From positions 1-5,391 of the forward strand of contig CAZGOM010000289.1 in the NCBI GenBank assembly GCA_964527265.1: 5,391 nucleotides of DNA, written 5' to 3'. Origin of the DNA: CAZGOM01 sp964527265 (lineage in GTDB: Bacteria; Planctomycetota; Phycisphaerae; Phycisphaerales; Phycisphaeraceae). The notes beneath the pieces are model-generated. The model was not told the DNA's origin. It worked only from the letters and a program-made list of their open reading frames with translations, and searched no databases. Numbering within the stretch: position 1 is the stretch's first letter; every line of letters begins with the position of its first letter. Below are positions 1 through 5,163 of this stretch, one piece after another. The position numbers were made by a program, and so were the translations under genes.

Positions 1-276
1 GATGATTCCCGCAACAACTGGTGGGTGGCGCTGCTCTCTTTTGGCGAAGGCTGGCACAACAATCACCATGCGCAGCAGCGTTCAGCGGCGCACGGGATGA
101 AATGGTGGGAATTGGATATGACCTGGTGGACCATCCGCGCGCTGAGCTGGGTGGGGCTGGCGCGGGACATCGTGTATCCCAAGGTGCCTAAGGCCGGGAC
201 CAAGGGCGTGCAGAGCGATGCCAACCCGGTGGTGGATTCGTCGGGGAATATGAGGCAGGAAGTATCGGCTGATTGA
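1..276 (+). CDS. Acyl-CoA / fatty acid desaturase, C-terminal part (5' end outside window)
   Basis: Frame 1 is open from the first base to a TGA at 274-276, giving 91 residues. The sequence GEGWHNNHH (visible residues 15-23) is the third histidine box of membrane-bound delta-9 type desaturases, whose histidines bind the di-iron centre that inserts a double bond into an acyl chain. The NNWW just before it and the WWELDMTWWTIRALSWVGLA stretch after it (about residues 35-55) fit the membrane-proximal C-terminal region of that family. The first two histidine boxes and the main membrane segments must lie upstream of the window. The last 30 or so residues are hydrophilic and probably cytoplasmic. 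A GTG at 25 could be read as a start, but it would remove conserved family sequence, so this is a truncated view of a longer gene. An intrinsic terminator follows 27 bp after the stop. The family call is firm; acyl-CoA versus acyl-lipid substrate cannot be decided here. Confidence 0.9.
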   Translation, partial: DDSRNNWWVALLSFGEGWHNNHHAQQRSAAHGMKWWELDMTWWTIRALSWVGLARDIVYPKVPKAGTKGVQSDANPVVDSSGNMRQEVSAD

Positions 277-302
277 GGTTTGTTTCGAAATTGAATTGAA
301 TG

Positions 303-337
303 AACACGCCACCTGTTTCGGGTGGCGTGTTTTTTTT
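303..337 (+). terminator. Intrinsic terminator after the desaturase gene
   Basis: A perfect 11-bp stem (AACACGCCACC at 303-313 with GGTGGCGTGTT at 321-331) closes a 7-base loop and runs into eight T residues (330-337). This is a textbook Rho-independent terminator for + strand transcription. On the - strand the hairpin is not followed by a T run, so it is directional. It separates the desaturase transcript from the regulator gene downstream. Confidence 0.92.
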
Positions 338-387
338 AGTTTCCTCGAGTGAAGTGTTTTGTTTTAATACTGAATCCAGATGATTTA

Positions 388-416
388 TTGACCGTAAAGA
401 TTTATTTAAATAAGAT
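388..416 (+). promoter_or_regulatory. Putative sigma70-type promoter for the IclR-family gene
   Basis: Within an AT-rich stretch (about 340-422), TTGACC (388-393, 5 of 6 to TTGACA) is followed after exactly 17 bp by TAAGAT (411-416, 4 of 6 to TATAAT). A start point 7 bases beyond the -10 box would fall at about 423, the A of the proposed ATG, so the mRNA could be leaderless. No Shine-Dalgarno-like purine run precedes that ATG. The match is by eye only; AT-rich DNA gives such matches easily. Confidence 0.4.
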
Positions 417-422
417 AAATTC

Positions 423-1205
423 ATGAATGAGTCGCAGTCAGTGCAATCAGTGGTGAAGGCGGTGCAGGTGCTAAAGCTGCTTGGGGACGCGCCGGAGGGG
501 ATGAGTTTGCAGGAATTGGCAGGGGCGATGGGTTTGAAGGCGCCAGGGGTGCATCATCTGGCGCAGACGCTGGTGGCTGGGGGACTGGTGGAGCGGACGG
601 CGGCACCGCTGAAGTACCGGATCGGGGCGGGGGTATTTGAGCTGGTGGCGCGGCAGGCTTCGCATTGGCTGCGCAAGGAGGCGGTGGGGGCGCTGAGCGG
701 GATTGTGGTGGGAATGCCGGAGGCGTCGGCGCTTTTGACGCAGGTGCAGGAGGGGGATGTGGTGGCGACGCTGAGGATGGGACCGGAGCAGCCGGGAGTG
801 GTGCAGAAGCCGGTGCGGCAGGCGATGGGGGTGTACGGGAGCGCGTCGTCGCTGATGTTTCAGGCGTATTGGCCTGCGGGGGTGCTGAAGGAATTTCGTT
901 CGCGGTATGTGTTTGAAGAATACGACACGGGGTGGGGGAGCGTGGAAGAACTGGATGGTTTTTTGGCTAAGGCGCGGGAGGCGGGGTATGTGAGCAAGCC
1001 GCGCAGGGTGACGGGTGGTACGGCGAGCGGGCCGGGGATGGTGGCGGTGAGCGCCCCGGTGTTTGGGCGGGAGGGACAGCTTTTGGCGGGGATCGGCGCG
1101 TCGGTGCGGGTGGAGGAAGTGCGGGAGTGGGTGGCGGTGGAAAAAAAACTGACGGGGCTGGTGCTTGAGGGGAAGCGTGTGCTTGAGAAGAGCATGGTGT
1201 TTTAA
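423..1205 (+). CDS. IclR-family transcriptional regulator
   Basis: A 260-aa protein, the usual size for IclR regulators. Residues about 7-60 form the winged helix-turn-helix: QSVVKAVQVLKLL, then MSLQELAGAMGL, then a recognition helix around KAPGVHHLAQTLVAGGLV, and a wing ending in YRIGAGVFELV. Residues about 80-255 match the IclR effector-binding domain, with the typical late segment around residues 186-226 (REAGYV, then GMVAVSAPVFGREGQLLAGIGASV). Such proteins bind DNA as dimers or tetramers and respond to small metabolites; the ligand is unknown here. The ATG at 423 is chosen because it precedes the family's conserved N-terminus with only six extra residues. The oxygenase gene starts 33 bp after the stop, so the two are probably one transcript, and this protein may control it and itself. 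The gene is very G-rich: third positions are dominated by G, and 1021-1080 is about 78% GC by hand count. Confidence 0.9.
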   Translation: MNESQSVQSVVKAVQVLKLLGDAPEGMSLQELAGAMGLKAPGVHHLAQTLVAGGLVERTAAPLKYRIGAGVFELVARQASHWLRKEAVGALSGIVVGMPEASALLTQVQEGDVVATLRMGPEQPGVVQKPVRQAMGVYGSASSLMFQAYWPAGVLKEFRSRYVFEEYDTGWGSVEELDGFLAKAREAGYVSKPRRVTGGTASGPGMVAVSAPVFGREGQLLAGIGASVRVEEVREWVAVEKKLTGLVLEGKRVLEKSMVF

Positions 1206-1222
1206 GGTCGATCTGAATTCGA

Positions 1223-1237
1223 GAAAGGATGAGAAGG
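1223..1237 (+). promoter_or_regulatory. Ribosome binding region of the PhyH-family gene
   Basis: GAAAGGA (1223-1229) ends 9 bases before the ATG at 1239 and is the better spaced Shine-Dalgarno candidate. A second purine run, GAGAAGG (1231-1237), is only one base from the ATG. This supports the ATG at 1239. It is one of the few starts in this window with a recognisable Shine-Dalgarno sequence. Confidence 0.55.
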
Positions 1238-1238
1238 C

Positions 1239-2012
1239 ATGGGTTTGTCACAGTTAACGCAGGCGCAGGTGGATTCGTTCTACGAGCAGGGGTTTGTGCT
1301 GGTGAAGAGCGTGTTTAATGCGCAGGAGATGGATGAGATCGATGATGCGTTTGAACGGCTGCATGAGATCTCTGAGGAGGTGAGCAAGCTGGCGACGGTG
1401 GATAAGCCGACGGTGGAGCATGCGGGATCGCGGTTTACGTTTACGGGGCCGTCGGGGCACGTGCGGCATATTGCTTATTGCGGGAATGCCGTGCCGACGC
1501 TGCTGAAGTATGGACGGGACAAGCGGATGCTGGGGATCGCGTCGGAGATTCTGGGGGTGAAGGAGATGTATCACCTGATCAATCAGGCGCATTACAAGCG
1601 GCCGGGATCCGGCATAGCGTTTGGATGGCACCAAGACAGCACGAACAGGAAGATTGATCAGGGCGGATTTATCGATGTAGATGGGCGGGGGAGCTATGTG
1701 CAAATGGCGCTGGCGCTGGATGACGCGACGGAGATCAATGGGCCGCTGGAGTTTATTGCGGGGTCCAACAAGCTGGGACATCTGGGGACGCGGGTGCTGG
1801 AAGGGGTGGATGAGAGCAAGCGCGTGGCGCCGCCGATCAAGCGGGGGGATGTGGTGGCGTTTGGGCCGTACACGATTCATGGAAGCCAGGCGAACGGGTC
1901 GGATAAATCCAGGCGGGTGTTCATCAATGGGTTTGCGTATCCGGGAGCGAATCAGAGGAGTTATGGGTTGCCGAATTCTGCGGAGAAGGTGCAGGTCGCG
2001 GGGGGAGCGTGA
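1239..2012 (+). CDS. Phytanoyl-CoA dioxygenase (PhyH) family Fe(II)/2-oxoglutarate oxygenase
   Basis: A 257-aa protein of the size usual for bacterial PhyH proteins. It opens with the typical 'LTQAQVDSFYEQGFVLVKSVF' type of N-terminus (about residues 6-26). The iron-binding triad is visible: the HxD pair in GWHQDS (H131, D133) and the distal histidine in YTIHGS (H214). R225 or R226 in KSRRVFINGFA is placed to bind the 2-oxoglutarate carboxylate. Between them lies the double-stranded beta-helix core, including VQMALALDDATEINGPLEFIAGS (about 154-176), whose NGPLEFIAGSHK-like segment is a family hallmark. These enzymes hydroxylate or halogenate small molecules using O2 and 2-oxoglutarate in the cytoplasm; ectoine hydroxylase is one relative, but the substrate here cannot be read. 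All key residues are present, so it should be active. It follows the IclR gene by 33 bp. Its last 89 bp overlap the end of the convergent membrane protein gene. Confidence 0.9.
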   Translation: MGLSQLTQAQVDSFYEQGFVLVKSVFNAQEMDEIDDAFERLHEISEEVSKLATVDKPTVEHAGSRFTFTGPSGHVRHIAYCGNAVPTLLKYGRDKRMLGIASEILGVKEMYHLINQAHYKRPGSGIAFGWHQDSTNRKIDQGGFIDVDGRGSYVQMALALDDATEINGPLEFIAGSNKLGHLGTRVLEGVDESKRVAPPIKRGDVVAFGPYTIHGSQANGSDKSRRVFINGFAYPGANQRSYGLPNSAEKVQVAGGA

Positions 2013-2979
2013 TAGAGGGTGGGAGGTGTGTGTGAAAGTGGGCTTTGTAGAGCTGCCAAGCAAGCCCGGATTGAATCAACAGGCCTGCAGCGAGGAAGAC
2101 GCACACGGGGAGGAAGAAAATGCGCAACATGTTATCGCTGTTGATAAATACGGCAGCCACGAAACCGAGGGGGATAAGGACGAGGACTATTTCTCCGGCG
2201 GACAAATACCAGCAAAAGCGGATCCAGAAAAGTCGTTGCGCCGGTTTAGTGAGCCTGAAGAAAGTCACAAAGTGAAGGATGGCGACAAGGAGCCAGGCGA
2301 TCGACAAGTAGATGAAGAAGACACCGATTGGGTTATGTGAATCTTTCTCGAAAAAACTTTTCAGGGGCGACGAGGAGCAACAAAATAGTGGGCAATGGGC
2401 GAGTGCATTGCCCAGCACCGCGAAACTGAGCAATGTTTGAGACGAGACGGCAACGGGGGTTGGCAGGAGGGGTGTTGGGGTAGCAGCAGCTGCCATGCGA
2501 GCTTCACGGGCGTGAGACAGCAATGAATAGGCAGCGATCATTTGCCCAAGTGTAAAACCGGAGACAACGCATGACAGGATGGCGATTCCCATGAATTCTG
2601 CTTCGATTTTTCCCATGTTCACAACAGTGAGGAAAATAAATCCCAATGCGACTAGGAATACAGTGGCGCCTTCGATGCCGCTTATGGTTAAAACCATGCG
2701 TAACAACAACGGAGAAGGATTTTCACGCAAAGCCCACAACCCTTGCGCAGCATATGCGATGGACCCAACTGCCCACCCGCCTGCCACGATAAGACCGATC
2801 AAAGCAGGCATGGCGGAGTGCGCCAGGACCGTGATGAAAAGAAGATAAAGGGTGGCTGAAACCGCGAGTGGAATGCGTGTCAGGCTGCTCATGAAAAGGC
2901 AGATGCGGAGCACGGTTTGGAGTGAATTACGACGGTGGAGGTGAAGTGGTTTTGTGTGGGATGTGGAAGTGTCTGACAT
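1924..2979 (-). CDS. Multi-pass membrane protein of unknown function
   Basis: I do not recognise this family. With an ATG at 2979 the protein has 351 residues. After a basic, hydrophilic N-terminus come about seven hydrophobic segments, near residues 34-54, 55-83, 91-121, 126-153, 217-240, 254-280 and 285-310. A less hydrophobic loop (about 154-216) between the fourth and fifth contains the only cysteine cluster (CPLFCC). Other possible starts are ATG at 2994 and GTG at 3015; none has a good Shine-Dalgarno sequence, and ATG at 2979 was preferred because it begins the hydrophilic MSDTSTS leader and uses ATG. The gene follows the zinc-ribbon membrane protein gene by about 64 bp (28 bp with the GTG start), so the two probably share a transcript. 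The last 29 or so residues are Pro/Ser-rich and are encoded opposite the 3' end of the PhyH gene. GC is lower than in the neighbours (about 40-57% in samples counted by hand). Confidence 0.75.
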   Translation of the reverse strand: MSDTSTSHTKPLHLHRRNSLQTVLRICLFMSSLTRIPLAVSATLYLLFITVLAHSAMPALIGLIVAGGWAVGSIAYAAQGLWALRENPSPLLLRMVLTISGIEGATVFLVALGFIFLTVVNMGKIEAEFMGIAILSCVVSGFTLGQMIAAYSLLSHAREARMAAAATPTPLLPTPVAVSSQTLLSFAVLGNALAHCPLFCCSSSPLKSFFEKDSHNPIGVFFIYLSIAWLLVAILHFVTFFRLTKPAQRLFWIRFCWYLSAGEIVLVLIPLGFVAAVFINSDNMLRIFFLPVCVFLAAGLLIQSGLAWQLYKAHFHTHLPPSITLPPRPAPSPQNSATHNSSDSLPDTQTH

Positions 2980-3043
2980 CAGGCCCCCGATCATTGATTC
3001 TGAAGTGACATGCACATCATAGCGGAGGCATGGTGGAGATGGA

Positions 3044-4297
3044 TCATCTGAATGGCCAGAGGATGAGTTTGATGAGTTGGTTGGCGGCGGTGGAGGTGAA
3101 GATGACGATGAGGATGCCGTAGACGCCGGTCATGATGGCGGCTTGCGCGAGGTTGAGGCGGTAGACGAGGCCGATCATGAGGGTGTAGACGCCGATGACC
3201 ATGACGAGGAGGCAGGTGTAGGCGAGGCCGTTTTTCATGTCGAAGACGCCGGGGATGAGAAGGACGCCCAGGGCGTAGGGGAAGAGGACGATGCCGGAGA
3301 TTTTGACGATGAGGATGCGGTCGAGGTGGAAATCTGCGTCGAGGATGTTTGAGCCGACCCACATGGAGGCGAGGCAGGCGGGGGTGGAGAGAAGGACGAC
3401 CCAGACGAAATGCTGGACGACCATGGGGAGGAATGAGTGGCTGCGGAGATTGAGAAGAGTGACCAGGAGGAGGATGAGGAGGGAGATGCCGGAGGCGGCG
3501 GCGGGGACCCAGACATCGTAGATGTTTCGTTCGTGCTCGTGTTTTTTATTGAGGGCTTTGCGTTCGGCTGCTTCGCGGGCGACGGTTTGGACGACTTGTT
3601 CCAAGCCGCGCTTGCGAAGGACGGCCATGACGGGGTCGTCGAGTGTTTTGTCGATTTCGGCTTGGACTTCATTTTGGCGGACGGGGGTGATGACGCTTTT
3701 GCAGTGCGGGCAGATTTCGGCGGGGGCGTTGCCTGGAAGCTCGCCCTGGCAATGGGGGCAGACGAGGGAGACGGATTCGGGTTTTTCAAAGGTGTCGCGC
3801 GCGGCCTGGGTTTTGTCGGATCGTGAGGCGGGCTTATCAGTGAGAAGGGCGCTGACGCGGGGGGCGGGCTTGGTGGGGGGAGTTTCAAGCGGGGAGCCTG
3901 AGTGGTCCTGGTCGATGGCGGAGGGCGTCTGGTCGAAGGGGATGATCTGGGGGCGTTTTTTGGGTTGGGGCGGTTGCAGGGAAGCGGGGGTTGGGGTGGT
4001 TGTTTCGGGGGATTCGTGCTGGGTGAGGAGGGGTTCGTCTGCATCAGGCGCGAGGGTGAGCTCAGTGAGATAGCCGCGAGGCTCGATGGGGTCTTCCTGG
4101 ATGGCCATGTCGTCTGGGGCGGGAGTGGGGAGAGTGTCGCCGGGTCTGGCGATGAGCTCACAGGCGGAGAAGGAATTGAGAGGGACGCGGAAGATTGCGC
4201 CGCACTTGCAGGTGACGCGTTTGTTGCCGGCTTCAAAGCGCCATGCGTAGCCTTGGGCACAGAAGGGGCAGAGGATGGGCGATTGAGGATCGGCCAT
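3044..4297 (-). CDS. Zinc-ribbon membrane protein of unknown function
   Basis: A 417-aa protein in three parts. The N-terminus has a Cys4 zinc-ribbon pattern, C10-x2-C13-x16-C30-x-C32, ending CKCGAIFRVP, a style common in planctomycete proteins. Residues about 50-175 are Pro/Thr/Ser-rich and probably disordered. A second ribbon follows (CPHC at 180-183 and CPHC at 196-199, 12 residues apart), then a charged helical stretch (about 207-258). Five hydrophobic segments follow, near 264-283, 291-315, 327-349, 358-379 and 383-403, so the ribbons probably sit in the cytoplasm ahead of a membrane domain. No catalytic motif is visible and no function is assigned. The ATG at 4297 lies just before the first ribbon; no Shine-Dalgarno sequence precedes it. 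A weak -10-like TAAACT (AGTTTA on + at 4304-4309) ends 6 bases before it, which could mean a leaderless mRNA. The gene is strongly C-ending in its codons and leads into the downstream membrane protein gene. Confidence 0.85.
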   Translation of the reverse strand: MADPQSPILCPFCAQGYAWRFEAGNKRVTCKCGAIFRVPLNSFSACELIARPGDTLPTPAPDDMAIQEDPIEPRGYLTELTLAPDADEPLLTQHESPETTTPTPASLQPPQPKKRPQIIPFDQTPSAIDQDHSGSPLETPPTKPAPRVSALLTDKPASRSDKTQAARDTFEKPESVSLVCPHCQGELPGNAPAEICPHCKSVITPVRQNEVQAEIDKTLDDPVMAVLRKRGLEQVVQTVAREAAERKALNKKHEHERNIYDVWVPAAASGISLLILLLVTLLNLRSHSFLPMVVQHFVWVVLLSTPACLASMWVGSNILDADFHLDRILIVKISGIVLFPYALGVLLIPGVFDMKNGLAYTCLLVMVIGVYTLMIGLVYRLNLAQAAIMTGVYGILIVIFTSTAANQLIKLILWPFR

Positions 4298-4326
4298 GGG
4301 TTTAGTTTAGCCTAGGCGTGCGAGGC

Positions 4327-4352
4327 ATTCCAGCGTGAGGACACGCTGGAGT
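4327..4352. repeat. Palindromic hairpin sequence
   Basis: TCCAGCGTG (4329-4337) and CACGCTGGA (4342-4350) are exact reverse complements around a 4-base loop AGGA. One further T-G and one A-T pair can extend the stem to 11 bp. No T run follows on either strand, so it is not an ordinary terminator. It lies 29 bp upstream of the - strand start at 4297, so it could affect expression of that gene, or be a dispersed intergenic repeat of a different type from the 44-bp repeat. Confidence 0.75.
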
Positions 4353-4441
4353 CACGGGTGCAGGGTCCAGAGTCCTGAGTCGAAGAGGGGAGGTTTAAGA
4401 GAAGAGGGATTGGCAGTGGACAGGTGGTGGGTTTGTTTTTG

Positions 4442-4485
4442 GCGCGTGCAAGACACAGCACGCCTTCGGGGCGTGCCGTGCCACC
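4442..4485. repeat. 44-bp REP-like repeat, copy 1 (downstream of the transposase gene)
   Basis: Identical over all 44 bases, and in the same orientation, to 5110-5153. It contains an 11-bp imperfect inverted repeat (4454-4464 with 4470-4480) around a 5-base loop TTCGG. The inner 7 bp pair perfectly; one position in the outer stem is a G-T wobble on the - strand but an A-C mismatch on the + strand. Read on the - strand the hairpin is preceded by GGTGG. This copy begins 52 bp past the transposase stop codon. Confidence 0.9.
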
Positions 4486-4537
4486 TGGCACTGGAGTGAC
4501 GGGATGAGATGGAATGTGCTATCCGGATTGAATCTGG

Positions 4538-5083
4538 TCATGGATCGGTTGGATCGGGAATGAGACCGCAACGGGTTTTGCTGTTTGTATACCAGAGGGC
4601 TGATGACCATTCCCATTCATGCGGTTTGGCGCAATAATTACGTTTTATTGGATTGGCGTGGATGTAATCGATCTTTTCATGCAACTTACGCGCGGAGTAA
4701 ATATTTCGGTCGTATCCACCACCTCTTCGCCAGAAATGCGTAAGTCCGGCTGAGTCGACCAAGCGAGGGAGAATACGTGCGTTTAAGGCTCTCCAGCGGG
4801 TGATTGTTGAATTGCCAAAAGGGCCTTTAATGTCTGCAGCGATTTGTTTAACTGTGAGACGAGGAGGAAACGGTTGGACAAGTAAATGAACATGCTCAAG
4901 CATTACCACCCATGCGAATAATTTGAAGCCCAATCGCTTTCGTGAATGAAGAATGCGTTCTAAAAAAGCGTCACGGATTTGGTGGTTGTTAAAGAGTTCA
5001 AGTTGGTCGTAGCACGACCACGTAAGGTAGCGGGCTTGTCCAGGCTCTTCGTAGCGCGTGAGCGTTCTGTAATCATCCCTCAT
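4538..5083 (-). CDS. REP-associated tyrosine transposase (RAYT), Y1 transposase / IS200-like superfamily
   Basis: A 181-aa protein from the ATG at 5083. The HUH motif is seen as MLEHVHLLVQP (H64, H66), which holds the divalent metal. The probable catalytic tyrosine is Y140 in KIDYIHANPIKR, followed by the family's WEWSS motif (about 157-161). Such enzymes nick and rejoin single-stranded DNA at hairpins through a 5'-phosphotyrosine link; RAYTs are domesticated relatives that act on REP sequences. The open frame extends upstream to 5203, but that extension simply translates the 44-bp repeat and overlaps the neighbouring gene. Conserved-looking sequence (RYLTWSCYDQLELF, about 18-31) begins after the 5083 start, so that start is chosen. 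No Shine-Dalgarno sequence is seen. Both motifs are intact, so the enzyme may be active. Part of the gene is much lower in GC than the surroundings (4621-4680 about 40%), consistent with acquisition. The motifs resemble RAYT rather than full IS200/IS605 TnpA; no TnpB partner is nearby. Confidence 0.87.
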   Translation of the reverse strand: MRDDYRTLTRYEEPGQARYLTWSCYDQLELFNNHQIRDAFLERILHSRKRLGFKLFAWVVMLEHVHLLVQPFPPRLTVKQIAADIKGPFGNSTITRWRALNARILPRLVDSAGLTHFWRRGGGYDRNIYSARKLHEKIDYIHANPIKRNYCAKPHEWEWSSALWYTNSKTRCGLIPDPTDP

Positions 5084-5109
5084 GTAGGGAATTGTGTGAA
5101 AATATGTAA

Positions 5110-5153
5110 GCGCGTGCAAGACACAGCACGCCTTCGGGGCGTGCCGTGCCACC
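5110..5153. repeat. 44-bp REP-like repeat, copy 2 (upstream of the transposase gene)
   Basis: An exact, same-orientation copy of 4442-4485. Its hairpin arms are 5122-5132 and 5138-5148. It lies 26 bp upstream of the transposase ATG and 10 bp past the stop codon of the next - strand gene. It may therefore also sit at the 3' end of that gene's mRNA. The - strand reading of both copies gives the same peptide (RHAPKACCVLHA), an artefact that lengthens open frames here. Confidence 0.9.
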
Positions 5154-5163
5154 CGGTTTGGGA

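Larger units (their letters stand above)
4298..4537. other. Non-coding, repeat-bearing intergenic region
   Basis: This 240-bp stretch lies between the end of the transposase gene and the start of the zinc-ribbon membrane gene, both on the - strand. It holds a palindrome (4327-4352), one 44-bp repeat copy (4442-4485), and a 13-bp near-repeat pair (4346-4358 and 4491-4503, 12 of 13 identical). The open frame crossing it on the - strand is low in complexity and reads straight through the 44-bp repeat, so I do not call a gene. No clear T-tailed terminator is seen. Confidence 0.7.
4442..5153 (-). mobile_element. Putative REP/RAYT unit: transposase gene bracketed by direct hairpin repeats
   Basis: A 712-bp segment in which a single RAYT gene (5083-4538) is flanked on both sides by identical 44-bp hairpin-bearing repeats. 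RAYT genes are known to sit beside or between the REP palindromes their products recognise. Boundaries are drawn at the outer repeat ends. I see no convincing target-site duplication outside them, as is usual for HUH/Y1 elements, which do not make them. Whether the whole unit moves or only the short repeats spread cannot be told from one locus. Confidence 0.65.

Noticed and set aside
1254..2063. 269-aa - strand open frame antisense to the PhyH gene
   Set aside because: It is rich in Arg, His and Pro, the expected mirror of a G-skewed coding strand, and it lies opposite a gene with clear family motifs.
2040..2067. GGGCTT...AAGCCC inverted repeat as a terminator between the convergent genes
   Set aside because: The stem has only 6 bp with a 16-base loop, there is no T run, and it lies inside the - strand coding sequence.
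1681..2340. 219-aa + strand frame across the end of the PhyH gene and into the gap
   Set aside because: Its first half is a Trp/Arg/Met-rich frame shadow of the PhyH gene, and the rest is antisense to the membrane protein's hydrophobic segments.
3077..3352. Asp/Glu/Gly-rich + strand open frame
   Set aside because: It is antisense to membrane segments of the zinc-ribbon protein; the acidic repeats come from the GTC/ATC-rich coding strand, not from a real protein.
3235..4260. 341-aa - strand open frame overlapping the zinc-ribbon gene
   Set aside because: It is almost only Ser and Pro with no motif. The overlapping frame has two zinc ribbons and coherent membrane segments.
4395..4616. 73-aa - strand open frame
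   Set aside because: It reads through repeat copy 1 (giving the same RHAPKACCVLHA peptide as copy 2) and overlaps the end of the transposase gene in another frame. It has no domain-like content.
4442..5153. CRISPR array or classical IS with terminal inverted repeats
   Set aside because: There are only two repeat copies, 668 bp apart and in direct orientation with a gene between them. No spacers, no terminal inverted repeats and no target-site duplication were found.
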